A stretch of DNA of 64,000 nt from Betaproteobacteria bacterium (lineage in GTDB: Bacteria; Pseudomonadota; Gammaproteobacteria; Burkholderiales; Rhodocyclaceae). Each line of letters begins with the position of its first letter. The stretch's first letter is position 1. The stretch covers positions 225,384-289,383 of the forward strand of contig JADIYD010000012.1 of assembly GCA_016705475.1 (NCBI GenBank), given 5' to 3'. Both the position numbers and the translations under genes were made by a program. Under the pieces are notes generated by a model. It was not told where the DNA came from and searched no databases. It was given only the letters and a program-made list of their open reading frames with translations. Of this stretch, positions 53,321 to 63,386 are shown piece by piece.

Positions 53321-54216
53321 CAGCCACTACTTGGCGCCTGGCTCAAGCTGATAACATAAGCTGACAGCAGATGAATCTTGGCATCACCCAGAAACTCCTT
53401 CCAGGCGGCATCTGGTTCTGACGACCCTTGGCAATCGTTTTCCGTAATGGTCGCTTCAGAAGAACCGTACAACCAGACTTTGTCAGTCAAATTGGGCGCG
53501 CTGACAGCGGCCATACCCTTGGCATCCATACCGTGGCAACCCACACAACCGGCTGAAGCAAGGTTCCCTTGCCCTTTGCAGAACGGACGAGTCATTCGGC
53601 AGACCAGACAGCGAACGGACGTAGTTGGGCCAGATCCTTGATGCTATCGGCACCCAACTGCTCGTGCGGCGGCACGACGCCCATACGACCGTTGTTTAGG
53701 GATTCCGATCTGCTCCGGCTCGCCGCCATAAGCCAGTCAGCATCGGTCAGATTCGGGAAACCCTTGAGGCCGCGCGTTACAGCACCGTGACACTGCATGC
53801 AGTAGGTCAGGTAGAGACGCTTGCCCATTTCCATTGCCTGTTTGTCACGCAACAGCCTTGAGATCCAGGCTATGTATCGTCGAACAAAGGCTCTGACCGT
53901 GGCATCCATCTTCGCCACTTCAGCCTTTGCGCCCTTGCTGTGTCCAGCCCAAAACGCCCTTAAAGCCGCCCAGGCCCGGATAAAGAACCAGATAAACCAA
54001 GGAGAAAACAACGGGGAAAATAAACAGCCAACTCCACCACTTGGGCATCGGGTTGTTGTATTCCTCAAGGGTTTCCATCCCAGACACACCCATTGTCTTG
54101 CCCGGCGTAAAGGTCGCCTTGCTCTGGCATGTAGAGAAGGAGCGCGCAGGCCAAAATACTTCCCAGCACGATCACTACGACGTACATGTTCCAAAACCGC
54201 TAACGAAATCGCTCAT
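53320..54216 (-). pseudogene. ccoP: cbb3-type cytochrome c oxidase subunit III CcoP, frameshifted
   Basis: The start MSDFVSGFWNMYV is at 54216 behind AAAGGAAAG. Two c-type haem motifs are visible: YCMQCHG (about 53800) and GCVGCHG (about 53540), the diagnostic pair of CcoP. Other recovered stretches are KAEVAKMDATVRA, MEMGKRLYLTYC, GLKGFPNLTDADW and VSAPNLTDKVWLYG. There are frame breaks near 54180, 54060, 53860, 53720 and 53600. The stop is at 53320, or at a TAG at 53327 in the alternate frame. About 299 residues. CcoP transfers electrons to CcoN. Confidence 0.87.
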
Positions 54217-54405
54217 TTGCTTTCCTTTGTTCAGCAGGATGTGACGTGCGAGACGTCGCTTCCAGATCATCGTGTTCTGCGAAGGGCAAGTTGGCAGCTT
54301 CCTCGAAGCCCTTCTTGCGCTCTTGCCATATGCCCACCACACGATTGCCAGAAAACACAGCAACCCTGAAACCGTGATGATGGAACGCAGATCGTTGATA
54401 TCCAT
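54200..54405 (-). pseudogene. ccoQ: cbb3 oxidase small subunit CcoQ/FixQ, one frame break
   Basis: About 60-68 residues. MDINDLRSIITVSGLLCFLAIVWWAYGKSA holds the single membrane helix typical of CcoQ. One extra base near 54313 must be removed to continue as KKGFEEAANLPFAEHDD. The ATG lies 6 bases after the ccoO stop. The 3' end overlaps the ccoP start slightly in the corrected frame; its exact stop is uncertain. Confidence 0.8.
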
Positions 54406-54410
54406 AACTA

Positions 54411-55038
54411 TTACTTGACGTTCTTCAGCGCCGTACCCATGCCCTGCAGGTACGCAATCAGAACATCCAGCTCGGTCTTGTCGCCAATGGCTGCCTTGGC
54501 ACCTCTTGATTTCCTCATCGGTATAAGTCCGGTACCGCGGGCATTTGCGTAACCAGCATCAACTCCATCTTGGCAATGACATCGACGCAAACGGAGGTCG
54601 GCCTTGGTATTTGCCAGGAAGGCAAACGCAGGCATGTTGGACTCAGGAACCACGTCACGCGATCACCGCGAGCAAGCATTGCCACTCATCGGAGTAACGA
54701 CCACCAACGCGATGTGATCAGGCCCGGGCGCTTGGAGCCCCACTGAAACGGGTGATCGGGGTACGAACTCACCAGCGACCGAGTAATGACCATAACGCTT
54801 TCGGTTTCCGCACGGAACGGGCGAATCATCTGCGAGTGGCAGAGGAAACAACCTTCCCGAACATAAACATCACGACCGACCAAGCGAACCGCATCGTAGG
54901 GCAGGTGCCCTCTACTGGCGTCGTCAAGACTTCTGGAAGAAGAGCGGAACAATTTCCGGCGGGCCGCCAATGCTGACCACCAACAAGGTCAGAATAAAAA
55001 GCAGCCCAGTCTTCTCAATTTGTCTCGTGTTTCAACAT
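54411..55038 (-). pseudogene. ccoO: cbb3-type cytochrome c oxidase subunit II CcoO, frameshifted
   Basis: About 209 residues. The start MLKHET reads from 55038; one extra A near 55018 then interrupts before IEKTGLLFILTLLVVSIGG, the membrane anchor. The haem motif CFLCHSQMIRPFRAETE (about 54840) is the CcoO signature. HPFQWGSKRPGP, VPESNMPAFAFLANTK and the end TELDVLIAYLQGMGTALKNVK reach the stop at 54411. At least four breaks. It is 5 bases downstream of ccoN. Confidence 0.87.
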
Positions 55039-55043
55039 ATCCC

Positions 55044-56518
55044 CTACTTAATCAGGCGTATATAACCTTGGATAATCCCACCGAGCGGGTCCTGAGTCTT
55101 GGCCACCAGCCATGGTCTTGAACATGTTGTGTTGTGATCAGCATCCCGGACAGGAACAAAACGCCACCCAGCCAACGGATTGCCCAGAACGGTATGGGAA
55201 CCCTTCACCGACTCCCGACAAAGCCTAGGCCAGCGTCCCGTCAGCATTGACTGCACGCCACACCCGGGCCTCCACCCCGCCGGCAATCCACATGGAAGCG
55301 ATATAGAGCACGGTACCGATGGTAGCGATCCAGGAAGTGGGGTCGCACTCAGCTTGGTGCTGTACATCTCGGTCTGTCGAACAGTTTGGGCAGAGGTAGT
55401 AAATTGAGCCGATGGAAACTACCGCCACCCAGCCCGAGCGCGTCGAGTGGAACGGACCCCGACAGTCCAGTCAGTAATGCAGGCGCGCATTGACGGTTTC
55501 GAGGAAATAATCATCGTGGGCCTTCAAATAGAGACATACCGTAGGAAGCACGGCGAGGGTGATCAGGGAACTTCAGGATAGGATCGTCGCGCAGTTTATG
55601 CCAGTGGGGCAACTTATGGCGTCATGATGTCATGATCATGTCATTCCTGGACGGAGCCAGCAGAATCAGGGAGAAGACCATACTCCTACCGGACTGGGTG
55701 TCCAGTCCGGCAACGTTAGGTGTAAGGCAGGTGGTGCGGGCCTGCCCACACGTAATGGTGTAAAAAAAAAAAATCAGCGCCCAGAAAAGAACCATCGACA
55801 GACGGTAAGAGTATACGGGACGACCAGCTTGTTTCGGCACAGCAGTACATCATGCCCAAAATCCTGCCGTCAGCCCTTAGCCAACGGTATCCCCAGACCG
55901 TACCACCACTGAATCATTGTATCCCGCGCACCCGAATAGACCGAATATGATTTGGTTTGTGGGTAAAATTGGCACCGCATTTGGGCACTGTTAACAAGGT
56001 GCAACAGCGCAACAGCAATGACGAACGCAAAGAACCAGTCCGCGACGTAAATGTGCGACACAGTACGCTTGACACTCCCGCCGAAGAACACCTTCAGCGC
56101 ATAGGAAACCCAGACCAGCGTGATTTCAGATATCGATCGGCCATTCCAGTTCTGGCGTACTCTTTGCTCTTTGGGGTACCCAGCGGCAAAGTGATCGCTG
56201 CCAGCAGAATGACGATTTGCCAGCCCCACGGCGTAAACGGAACCAGCGTCACCCCAAAGGCGCGGCATGGCTAGTGCGCCGAACGCACCAGCAAGACGTT
56301 GCAAACAGGCGCAGCCACCAAACGCGAAAATAACTGCGTTGGTGCAACGGCGCAGACGGCCAAAGTGCAGGAAGCCCATATTGAGCTCCGGCCAGACCAA
56401 TTGAGCAGCAATGATGACACCAACCAGCATGCCTATACACCAGATGACGGTCATGACAGCGAATTGTCCGTACGACCTTATCAACGTTATATGTGGTCCG
56501 CGATCCAGAGGAACCCAC
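55044..56518 (-). pseudogene. ccoN: cbb3-type cytochrome c oxidase catalytic subunit CcoN, frameshifted
   Basis: About 490 residues. A GTG at 56518 opens GSSGSRTTYNVDKVVR. After a shift come QFAVMTVIWC, GMLVGVIIAAQLVWPELNMG, FAFGGCA, VSYALKVFFG, KRTVSHIYVADWFFAF (with a haem-ligand His region), HLVNSAQ, TKSYSVYSGARDTMIQWWYG, and near 55790 PKQAGRPVYSYRLSM with the Tyr/His catalytic region FFYTWAGPHH recovered across a run of 12 A/T. The end GGIIQGYIRLIK is intact at 55044. Many breaks. It is the haem-copper site of a high-affinity oxygen reductase. Confidence 0.87.
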
Positions 56519-56811
56519 CTCTGTGAAATAAAAAAACGAATGCCCTCCTCCTGAACCCTCAAGGGGGGGTTACACAGAAAGCGATAGTATTCAGTCCAGC
56601 AATCTATGATTTGACCTAGATCAACTCTACCTATTATCTTAAGCCAACAGTCTGAGTATCTAGGCGGAAGCCGGGGATGCGTCAAACGATGAAAAAGGGC
56701 GCGTCGTAACGCACCCCCCCAACCCCAACAGAGAATTGCTGGTGAAGCATATCGGGATGCTACTGATGCGCCTATTCTGCCTATTGTAAGCATCACTACT
56801 GTTGACGCAGG
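56519..56811 (-). other. Intergenic region between ccoS and ccoN
   Basis: About 290 bases with no gene. An open frame continues upstream of ccoN but its residues do not resemble CcoN. It holds the class-II FNR-type promoter of ccoN and, at its upstream end, a second FNR-like palindrome. Confidence 0.6.
56584..56624 (-). promoter_or_regulatory. FNR/Anr-type box and -10 element of ccoN
   Basis: On the minus strand TTGATCTAGGTCAA (56611-56624) matches TTGAT-N4-ATCAA with one mismatch. A TACTAT -10 element (56584-56589) begins 21 bases after the box, the spacing of a class-II FNR promoter with the box near -41.5. The ccoN start is about 65 bases further on. Confidence 0.82.
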
Positions 56812-56815
56812 TCAA
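56802..56815. promoter_or_regulatory. Second FNR-like palindrome at the end of ccoS
   Basis: TTGACGCAGGTCAA is a symmetric TTGAC-N4-GTCAA site that overlaps the ccoS stop codon. No -10 element sits at class-II spacing on either strand, so its activity is doubtful. Confidence 0.4.
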
Positions 56816-57001
56816 ACATTCTCTGATTTGTTGGTTTCCAGCGGTTTTTCAGTTTCTTTTGGCTGATCGTCGTCCATGAGCACGCGAAACCCTGGTCCCT
56901 CGAGGTTACCAAACCCCTGACTACGCACCGACCACCAGAAAGCGAAAGACCTGGAAGACCAGAATCACCCCCCGGGGGGGAAACAGATACACACTTTCCA
57001 T
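56812..57001 (-). pseudogene. ccoS: cbb3 oxidase maturation protein CcoS, frameshifted
   Basis: About 63 residues. An ATG at 57001 opens MESVYLF, the CcoS start. The membrane helix region is scrambled by indels in a C/G run (about 56969-56978). The tail EGPGFRVLMDDDQPKETEKP is the CcoS signature and ends at a TGA at 56812. CcoS is needed for haem and copper insertion in the cbb3 oxidase. It lies 3 bases after ccoI. Confidence 0.78.
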
Positions 57002-57004
57002 CAG

Positions 57005-59477
57005 TCAATCTCTTACACGCTGAATACGCAGGGAATTGAGGACAACCAGCAACGAACTGGCCGACATGCCGATGCCGGTAATCCATGGCGTAACATAGCC
57101 TGCAATGGCTAGTGGCAAGGCAACGAAATTGTACGCAAAGCGACCACCAAAGATTTTACGGATTATTTTCAGCGTTTTTCGGCCCGCGTCGCAGTCCAAA
57201 GTAGATGATCCAGATTTTCCTAGGGTTAGGATGAAATCGGACTGCAACCGTGCCAGTTGTGCGCCTCCGCCCATGGCGACCGAGACCTGCGTTTCGGCTA
57301 GCACAGGTGGGTCGGGGACGCCATCTCCGAGCATGGGCACCACCGCACTTTTCCGCCTGCAGCCCGATAACACAATCGTGCTTGCCTTGCGGGGTTACAC
57401 CAGCCCGCAGCCATCGAGATCCCAAGCTTGTTCGCCACGCGATGGTAAGCAACGGCGGGTGCATCGCCAGTCAACAAAATGATTCTCTTTCCAGCAGCCC
57501 GGAAGCTCGAGATCCCCGCCGCAGACTCCTGGCGGACTTCACCGCCGATCCGGAATAGCGCGAGGCAGCTGGTTTCATCTGCGAGCAACACCACGGTATC
57601 GCCGTTCGAAACCAATCGGATGCGGCTTCCGGAAGTTAAGCGCGCCTAGCCAATGCATAATCCGACGACCTATGCGGCAACGGCGACCTTCGACAATCGT
57701 CTCGATACCCCTGCCCGGGCTCACTGATCCCCGCCGAGGTTTCCTGCAGCGCTCCCTCGCCGCCTGCCGCAGAGCGGTTGCCACCGGATGCTCCGGAGGC
57801 GTGTTCCTGCGCAGCAGCTACGGCGAGGCATGTTTCCTTGTCTGCACCTGCAGCCAAGAACACGTTCACGAGATGCATGCGTCCTGTAGTCAGGGTGCCG
57901 TTTTATCAAATACGAAATGGGTGTGTCTGGAGACAGCGTCTCAATGGTACGCCTCGCGTAACCAGCAAACTATCCTGGCCAGAGCGCCGGCCGACGACGG
58001 TCAGGGGCGATCGGCGTCGCCAGCGAAAGCGCACACCCGCAAGTGACGACGAGGACCGGAACAGTGATCCATGTAACGTTTTTGAGGGATCGATCGAAAT
58101 ACCAGCCGAGCGCGACAAAGTATCGCGACCGCCAGCAAGCAAGGGCATGCAAACAGCTGGCGAGACGATCGGCTAGGAACTAACAATTTTCGCTGGTTTT
58201 TCAGCCGCCGCCCGCCCATCAACTGAATGATGGCCGACAGACGCGTTCCCTCGCCGACCTTGCTCGACCTGAACAACCAGCGGGCTCAGGGCATTGGACG
58301 ACCCACCGGTTACCGCTGCGCCGGGCGACTTCGGCACCGGCTGGCTTTCTCCCGTCAGCAAAGCCTTCGTCTGGCACAACTGAGCTTTTGGCGAACATCT
58401 GACCATCCGCCGGCACGATATTTCCGGCCCGCACCATGACGTAGCCTCTGGGCAGGTCATCGCCACGACGCATTGCTCAGTGCTGCGGTCAACCGGAATG
58501 GCGGCATTTCTGCAAAAGGCCGGCAGTAACCTGGCCAATGCTTTCGTCACATCTGAGCGCCTTTCGCCTGGCGCCGTGGGTCATTTCCAGATAGCGCCCT
58601 TCGAGCAGGAAGAAGATGAATTTCGGCACCGAATCAAATACACCTCGCCAGTTCTCAAAATGAAGGTTGCCCAGCAGCTGCTTTCCCAGGCGGCGCCGAC
58701 GCCCAACGCCACCGGCAATGTCCATGCCGACCCGGACGCAGCTTGATATCGCGCCAGGCGTTGCGAAAGAACGGTGCCGAGAATAAAGATGACCGGCAGG
58801 GTGTTGCGCAAGTCGCCCAGCGCATGAGGGCTTGATGTCGGGCGCCATCTCACCGTCGGAGATATAGACGGCAGGCGTACAACATCATCCCCATCATGCC
58901 GAAACCGGCGACCCAGAGACGCCACATGGCTTCGCGACGTTCCTTGCGGGATATTTCTCTCGTTCTTGGTCAGCTGCGTCGTACGGTAGGCGCGATAGCC
59001 GATGGCCACACAATGGCACCGGGAGAATATCTCAAAGCTTGATACGGGCCTTCATCCCAGCGCACGCGGGCCCGGCGGGTTGTGTAATTGATGTTGACGG
59101 CCGTCACGTTCGGGCAAGCGGCCAACGTGCTGCCCTTATCAGCCAGATGGCAGGCGGAACACGTAATCCCCTTCAGCGCAAAGGGATGCTTTCCTGCTCG
59201 TTCTGCCCAAGCTCCCTTGACGAAACTTTTCTGGAAGTCGGCGTGGTCGTACATGAGCAGCTGGTCGAGAATCGCCGGCATCGCTCGCGGCGACCTTCTC
59301 GCAGGGCATCGCGACTGCGGTAATACTCAGCCAATCCGTTATCGACGATCGATTGTGCCACCGCCTGGCAACCAAACAGCACATCGCCTCGGGGCCGGGT
59401 CGCTGCCACTTCACCGACAGATCGACATCGTCGGGAACAGGCAATGGACAGTGATATGTGCAGGAAGCGGGGGGCAT
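57005..59477 (-). pseudogene. ccoI: Copper-translocating P-type ATPase CcoI (FixI), heavily frameshifted
   Basis: About 824 residues after correction. From the ATG at 59477 the frame shows an N-terminal Cys-rich region (CYHC-like, LPVPDDVDLSVKW), then AILDQLLMYDHADFQKSFV and the HMA metal-binding domain (GITCSAC, VTAVNINYTTRRARVRWDE). The phosphorylation motif DKTGTLT is present near 57888-57908, and the end GMSASSLLVVLNSLRIQ is intact. More than ten breaks are implied. CcoI supplies copper to CcoN. It is followed at once by ccoS. Confidence 0.83.
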
Positions 59478-59534
59478 CTGGGGGGAAAAAGGCATCCGCG
59501 CCTTTTGGGTCAAGGTACGGAGCCGAAGCAGGGC

Positions 59535-60322
59535 TTATTTGACGCCCATCCGGATGGCACCATCAAGACGAATGATCTCACCATTCAGGTACGCATTTTA
59601 AGCAATGTGGCTGACCAGTGGCGTAGTCTCCCCGGTCGGCTTGCCCATGCGCGTCGGGAACGGCACCATTTTTGTTCAGCGAGTCCTGCACTGGGGCGGC
59701 ATGCCGGAGCAGCATCGGCGTTTCCCATGATGCCCGGCGCGATGGTCGGGCAGCGGATGCCGCTGCGCGCCAGTTCGCGGGCGACCGGCAAGGTCATCCT
59801 GAGGATGCCGTTCTTCGAGGCCGCCGCGTAGGCTGCCTGCCCGAGCTGGCTCTCATAGGCAGCGATCGAGGCGGTCATTACGACCACCGCTCCCCATTTG
59901 CATCCGGTCCGTGCTTCATCATCGCGTCAGGCCGCCAGGCGGATCATGTTGAAGGTACCGACCAGATTGATGTTGATGACCTTGGTAAAGCTCTTCCGTG
60001 CGATGCGGACCTTCCGGGCTAAGCACTTTTCCCCCCGGCAAGCTACGCCGGCACAATTCACCAGACCATGCAGCGCACCAAATGTCGAAATTGCCATTCA
60101 CGGCGTTGACCGCAGAAGCCTCATTCGCCACGTCGGTTTCGACAAAGCGCGGGTTCACTACCCAGATCTGCCACCATCTTTCGCCAGCCTGATGAGATTC
60201 AGGTTCAACAGCACCACTTTGCGCCAGCCTCCAATTAAAGCACTCTCTCGCTGTTGTAGCCCTCCCCAGACCCTGAGCCAGCCCCGGTAACCAGGAAACA
60301 CCCTTTGTTAGTAATCTTGCAC
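59535..60322 (-). pseudogene. Short-chain dehydrogenase (3-hydroxyacyl-CoA dehydrogenase type-2-like), frameshifted
   Basis: About 262 residues. From a GTG at 60322 behind TAGGAGAG (one surplus G just after it), GCFLVTGAGSGLGRATT gives the TGxxxGxG NAD-binding loop. RFVETDVANEASAV follows, then the catalytic region VVMTASIAAYESQLGQAAYAASK with Ser and YxxxK (one extra base near the Tyr). RELARSGIR, TIAPGIMGTPML and the end NGEIIRLDGAIRMGVK are recovered in other frames; stop at 59535. The pattern matches the HSD17B10-like 3-hydroxyacyl-CoA dehydrogenases of fatty-acid or steroid oxidation. It is upstream of ccoI in the same direction. Confidence 0.78.
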
Positions 60323-60479
60323 TGTCAATCTCTCCTAAATTATTATGTCTCTTTCCAAACGGTACCATGGAAAGAAATGGTGTTACGACATTGTTTTAAA
60401 AGGACAATCGAAAATGCCTTGAAGCGTTATCACCCGCAGGGCAGCCTAGTGCTATGATCGTTAGATACAAATATCAACC

Positions 60480-61485
60480 ATGGCTAACCGATCACACCCG
60501 AACAGGCCGTCCCCTCAGAACCAGGCCGACCGTACTCGTCATCGACCCATCTGCAAGCACAGGGCGCTGGATCTGGTGAGTGTCTTGGCCAGTTGCCGGA
60601 AGTCAGAACAATGGGCCACCGGCGACGGGAATCATGCACCCGTAGATGGTTCGTGAAACCTGGCTCAGCTTTCCGGACTTTTGCTCGACACCACGCAGCA
60701 GGACATCAACGGCATCGAATTCGACGAGGAATGATTCGTGCGACTGGGAACTATCCAGGATCGATACCTCCATTTCGCCATGGACGCCAATCGTTTTCCT
60801 GTTTACCGGTGACCGACGAAGACACCCCGCACAGGGCATTCTTGGCCGGTGGTGACGATTTTCTGTGCAAGCCTGTATCGGAGGTCGTTCTGCTCGCCAA
60901 GGTGCGCGCCATGCTGCGCATATCAATACGTCAGCAGGAAATCGGCGGAACCATCGTCAACTAAAGGAAATCGCCAATCTCGACGGCCTGACCGGAATTC
61001 CCCAATCGACGCGCCATTTCGACGATACCCCGACCATCGAATGGCAGCGTTGGATCCAGACAAACACCGCTCAGCATCATCCTGAGCGACGTTGATTTTC
61101 AAGCAATCTAACGATATATATGGACAAATTAGCTGGCGATTTTCGCCTGCTGTGCCGTGGCCAGTTCGCTCAGCGAATCGCGCGGTCGTGTCGAAGACAC
61201 TGTCGCCCGCCACGGCGGCGAGGAGTTCGTCGCCATCCTGCCCGGCACCGATTTGAACGGCGCCTACGCCGTCGCTACGAGCGCATGCGCCAGTCAGCCG
61301 TCGATCCCTGCATTCCGCACGAGCGCGGCATGCACGGCCGCGTTTCCTGCAGTTTCGGTGTTGCCAGCACGCACCTGAGCACTAGCTGAATCGGCGCCAC
61401 AACATTTGCTCAAAACGGCAGTCACTAGCCTGCGTATGCCGCCAAAAGCGCTGGTCGTAACCAGGTCATCCTCATCCTTGAGTAA
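60480..61485 (+). pseudogene. Response regulator with GGDEF diguanylate cyclase domain, frameshifted
   Basis: About 335 residues. From the ATG at 60480 the frame recovers a receiver domain (PTVLVIDPSAS, LAGGDDFLCKPVSEVVLLAKVRAMLR with the Lys-Pro signature) and a GGDEF domain (IANLDGLTGI, DVDF, then RVEDTVARHGGEEFVAILPGTDLNGAY). The active-site motif is GGEEF; RVED five residues before it is a candidate inhibitory I-site (RxxD). The end VASTHLS..LILE stops at 61485. Several breaks. It would make cyclic di-GMP on phosphorylation. The upstream bases share TTAGATACAAAT with the ccoG leader. Confidence 0.8.
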
Positions 61486-61510
61486 TCGCTCCGCCTAGGG
61501 TCCGAAAAAA

Positions 61511-61527
61511 GCCCACACGAGGTGGGC
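61511..61527 (-). terminator. Intrinsic terminator of tRNA-Thr
   Basis: The stem GCCCAC / GTGGGC with a 5-base loop is followed on the minus strand by TTTTTTCGG. It lies about 10 bases after the tRNA 3' end. Confidence 0.85.
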
Positions 61528-61537
61528 TAAATCAAGA

Positions 61538-61613
61538 TGGTGCCGCTTGCCGGAATCGAACTCGGCGACCTTTCATTACGAATGAACCGTTTCACCAACT
61601 GAGCTAAAGCGGC
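61538..61613 (-). tRNA. tRNA-Thr, anticodon CGT
   Basis: On the minus strand the acceptor arms GCCGCTT and AAGCGGC pair, CCA is encoded, and the D-arm reads TAGCTCAGTTGGT. The anticodon loop is TTCGTAA, giving CGT, which reads ACG (Thr). The T-arm has an extra A (GCCGAG before TTCGATT), consistent with the indel-rich state of this part of the sequence. Confidence 0.9.
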
Positions 61614-61784
61614 AACCAAGGCTGCGAATTCTACAGCAGCTGGATCTGCGGGCAACAAGTCGAGGCATTCTTGGGAAAGACTTTCCTGCGTAACGGAGCA
61701 TCCATTCGGCCTCGGATGCAATTTGGAAGGCTTCCTGAAGCTCAACAGCGTAGAATCACGCATTTTCCGTTAAACCCACATCGA
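61614..61784. other. Intergenic region between tRNA-Thr and murJ
   Basis: About 170 bases with no gene I can support; it should hold the divergent promoters of the tRNA (minus) and murJ (plus). No clear boxes were placed. Confidence 0.4.
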
Positions 61785-63371
61785 ATGAATCTGTTACGCG
61801 CGCTTGTTGCCATATCAGTGGAATGACTCTCTCTCAAGAGTTCTCGCGGCTTTGCTTCCGTGACTTTGTCACGTGGTCTTTGATCCGCCGGGGATGGTTA
61901 CCGATGCCTTCTTTTGGTGGCCTTCTGCCGCCCAATCTACTGCGGCGAATGTTTGCTTAGTGCTTTTCCCAGGCCTTAGCTCCCACTCCTGGCGAATACA
62001 AGAACAAGGGCAGCGAAGAAGACACCCGCACACTCATCGACCATGTGCGCCAGTTCCCTTCATCGATTGCCCTGTTTGCCGTGTCGCCAGCGCTGGGTAT
62101 CGCGCTGGCCCCCAAAGGTCTGGGTTTTCTGGCACCTAGGCTGGGCCGAAGATGCAGAAAAAGTTCGAACTGACGGCGCTGACCCGTATTACCCCTCTGA
62201 CATTTTCTTCACTGTCATCCTGGTCGCATTGTCGGGCGGGCATACTTAACAGTTGGAGCCGCTTCGCGCTGCCAGCCTTCACCGGTCCCTGTTTTCTCAA
62301 TTCTGGTTCATTCCATCGGTATGGCGCTGTTTGCCGCGCCCTATTTCGATCCGCCAATCCTGGTTTCGGGGGCTGTGGTTTGGGAGGCTTGCTTGCAACC
62401 GCCATTCAGATTCCAGCCCCTGAAAAAATCAAAGGCGCTGCCCCGCCCTCCCTGAACCTGGAAGGCCGTGCGGGCTGACCCGGTGTTCGCCGAACGCCAT
62501 ACCGTGAGGGTGATGGCGTTTGGCCAGTGATCGGCGCGTCTCGGTTTTTTTTTCAGACTCAGCCTTTGCCGGGCCAACACCATTTTGCCTTCTTTTCAAA
62601 ATCCCAGCCTTCGGGCTTTACGCTGACCGCCTTATGAATTCCCTTCCGGCCTGCTCTTCCGGTGCTGCACTGGGAACCATTCTTCTCCTCGCTTCCGCTA
62701 CCACGCCAGCAACAACCCGGTTGAGCCCCAGACTGCTCGACCGGGGCCTACGCCTGACCCTTTGCTCGCCGCCCCGGCCGCCCTTGCTCTGGCCATCCTT
62801 GCTGTGCCCCTAATTCGCATTGTTCTTTCACGGCGCTTTCCGGCAGACGTCTTCCGCACGCGGGGAGGCCTCGCTTCGGCTATTAGACCGTCGGCTTTCT
62901 TCTGACCGGCATGATTTTTGGTCAAGGTGCTGTTCCCGGTCATGCCCGACAGAATATCCGACCCCGGTTCGCATTGTATCATTGATCTCGCAGCTAATGC
63001 AATCATGAATCTCGCCTTGTCGGGTTGGCCTGATACACTGGTCTGGCACTATCGATCGGTTTGCAGGTCCTGCCTCAACGCCCTTGGACATGTTTCATCG
63101 TGGCCTGCGTCGCCTTGATCATCTATACCAACCGTTCAGGCAGGTGGTTGGCAATGTTTAGCGCTCAAACTATTGTTACAATTGATTGCCATGGGGGCCG
63201 TCCTATGGTTTGGTATGGTGTGGAAAGCTGGTTGCAAATGAGCTCTGCTCGACCGACACCCCATTTGCTGTGGCTGGTGCCGCTTGGCGGTCGCCACTTC
63301 ATTTCGCCACATACACTATGGATTCCCCTTGCTTCCGCCTGAAGGATTTTCAAACGCCGGGGGCGGCCTAA
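61785..63371 (+). pseudogene. murJ: Lipid II flippase MurJ (MviN), heavily frameshifted
   Basis: About 529 residues, the right size for MurJ, which flips lipid II across the inner membrane for peptidoglycan synthesis. An ATG at 61785 opens MNLLRALVAIS. Stretches recovered in alternating frames include GMTLLSRVLGF-like, MVTDAFF, EYKNKGSEEDTRTLIDH, WAEDAEK, SGGILNSWSRFALPAF, SLNL, GAALGTILL, NPVE-SRLLD-GLRLTL and RTPVRIG. The end near FRLKDFKRR stops at a TAA at 63369. There are well over ten breaks. The ybhB-type gene follows after 15 bases. Confidence 0.83.
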
Positions 63372-63386
63372 TCAGAAGAGGTAATA

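Noticed and set aside
56519..56796. N-terminal extension of the ccoN open frame
   Set aside because: These residues do not resemble CcoN and the stretch carries the FNR box and -10 element, so it is more likely the promoter region.
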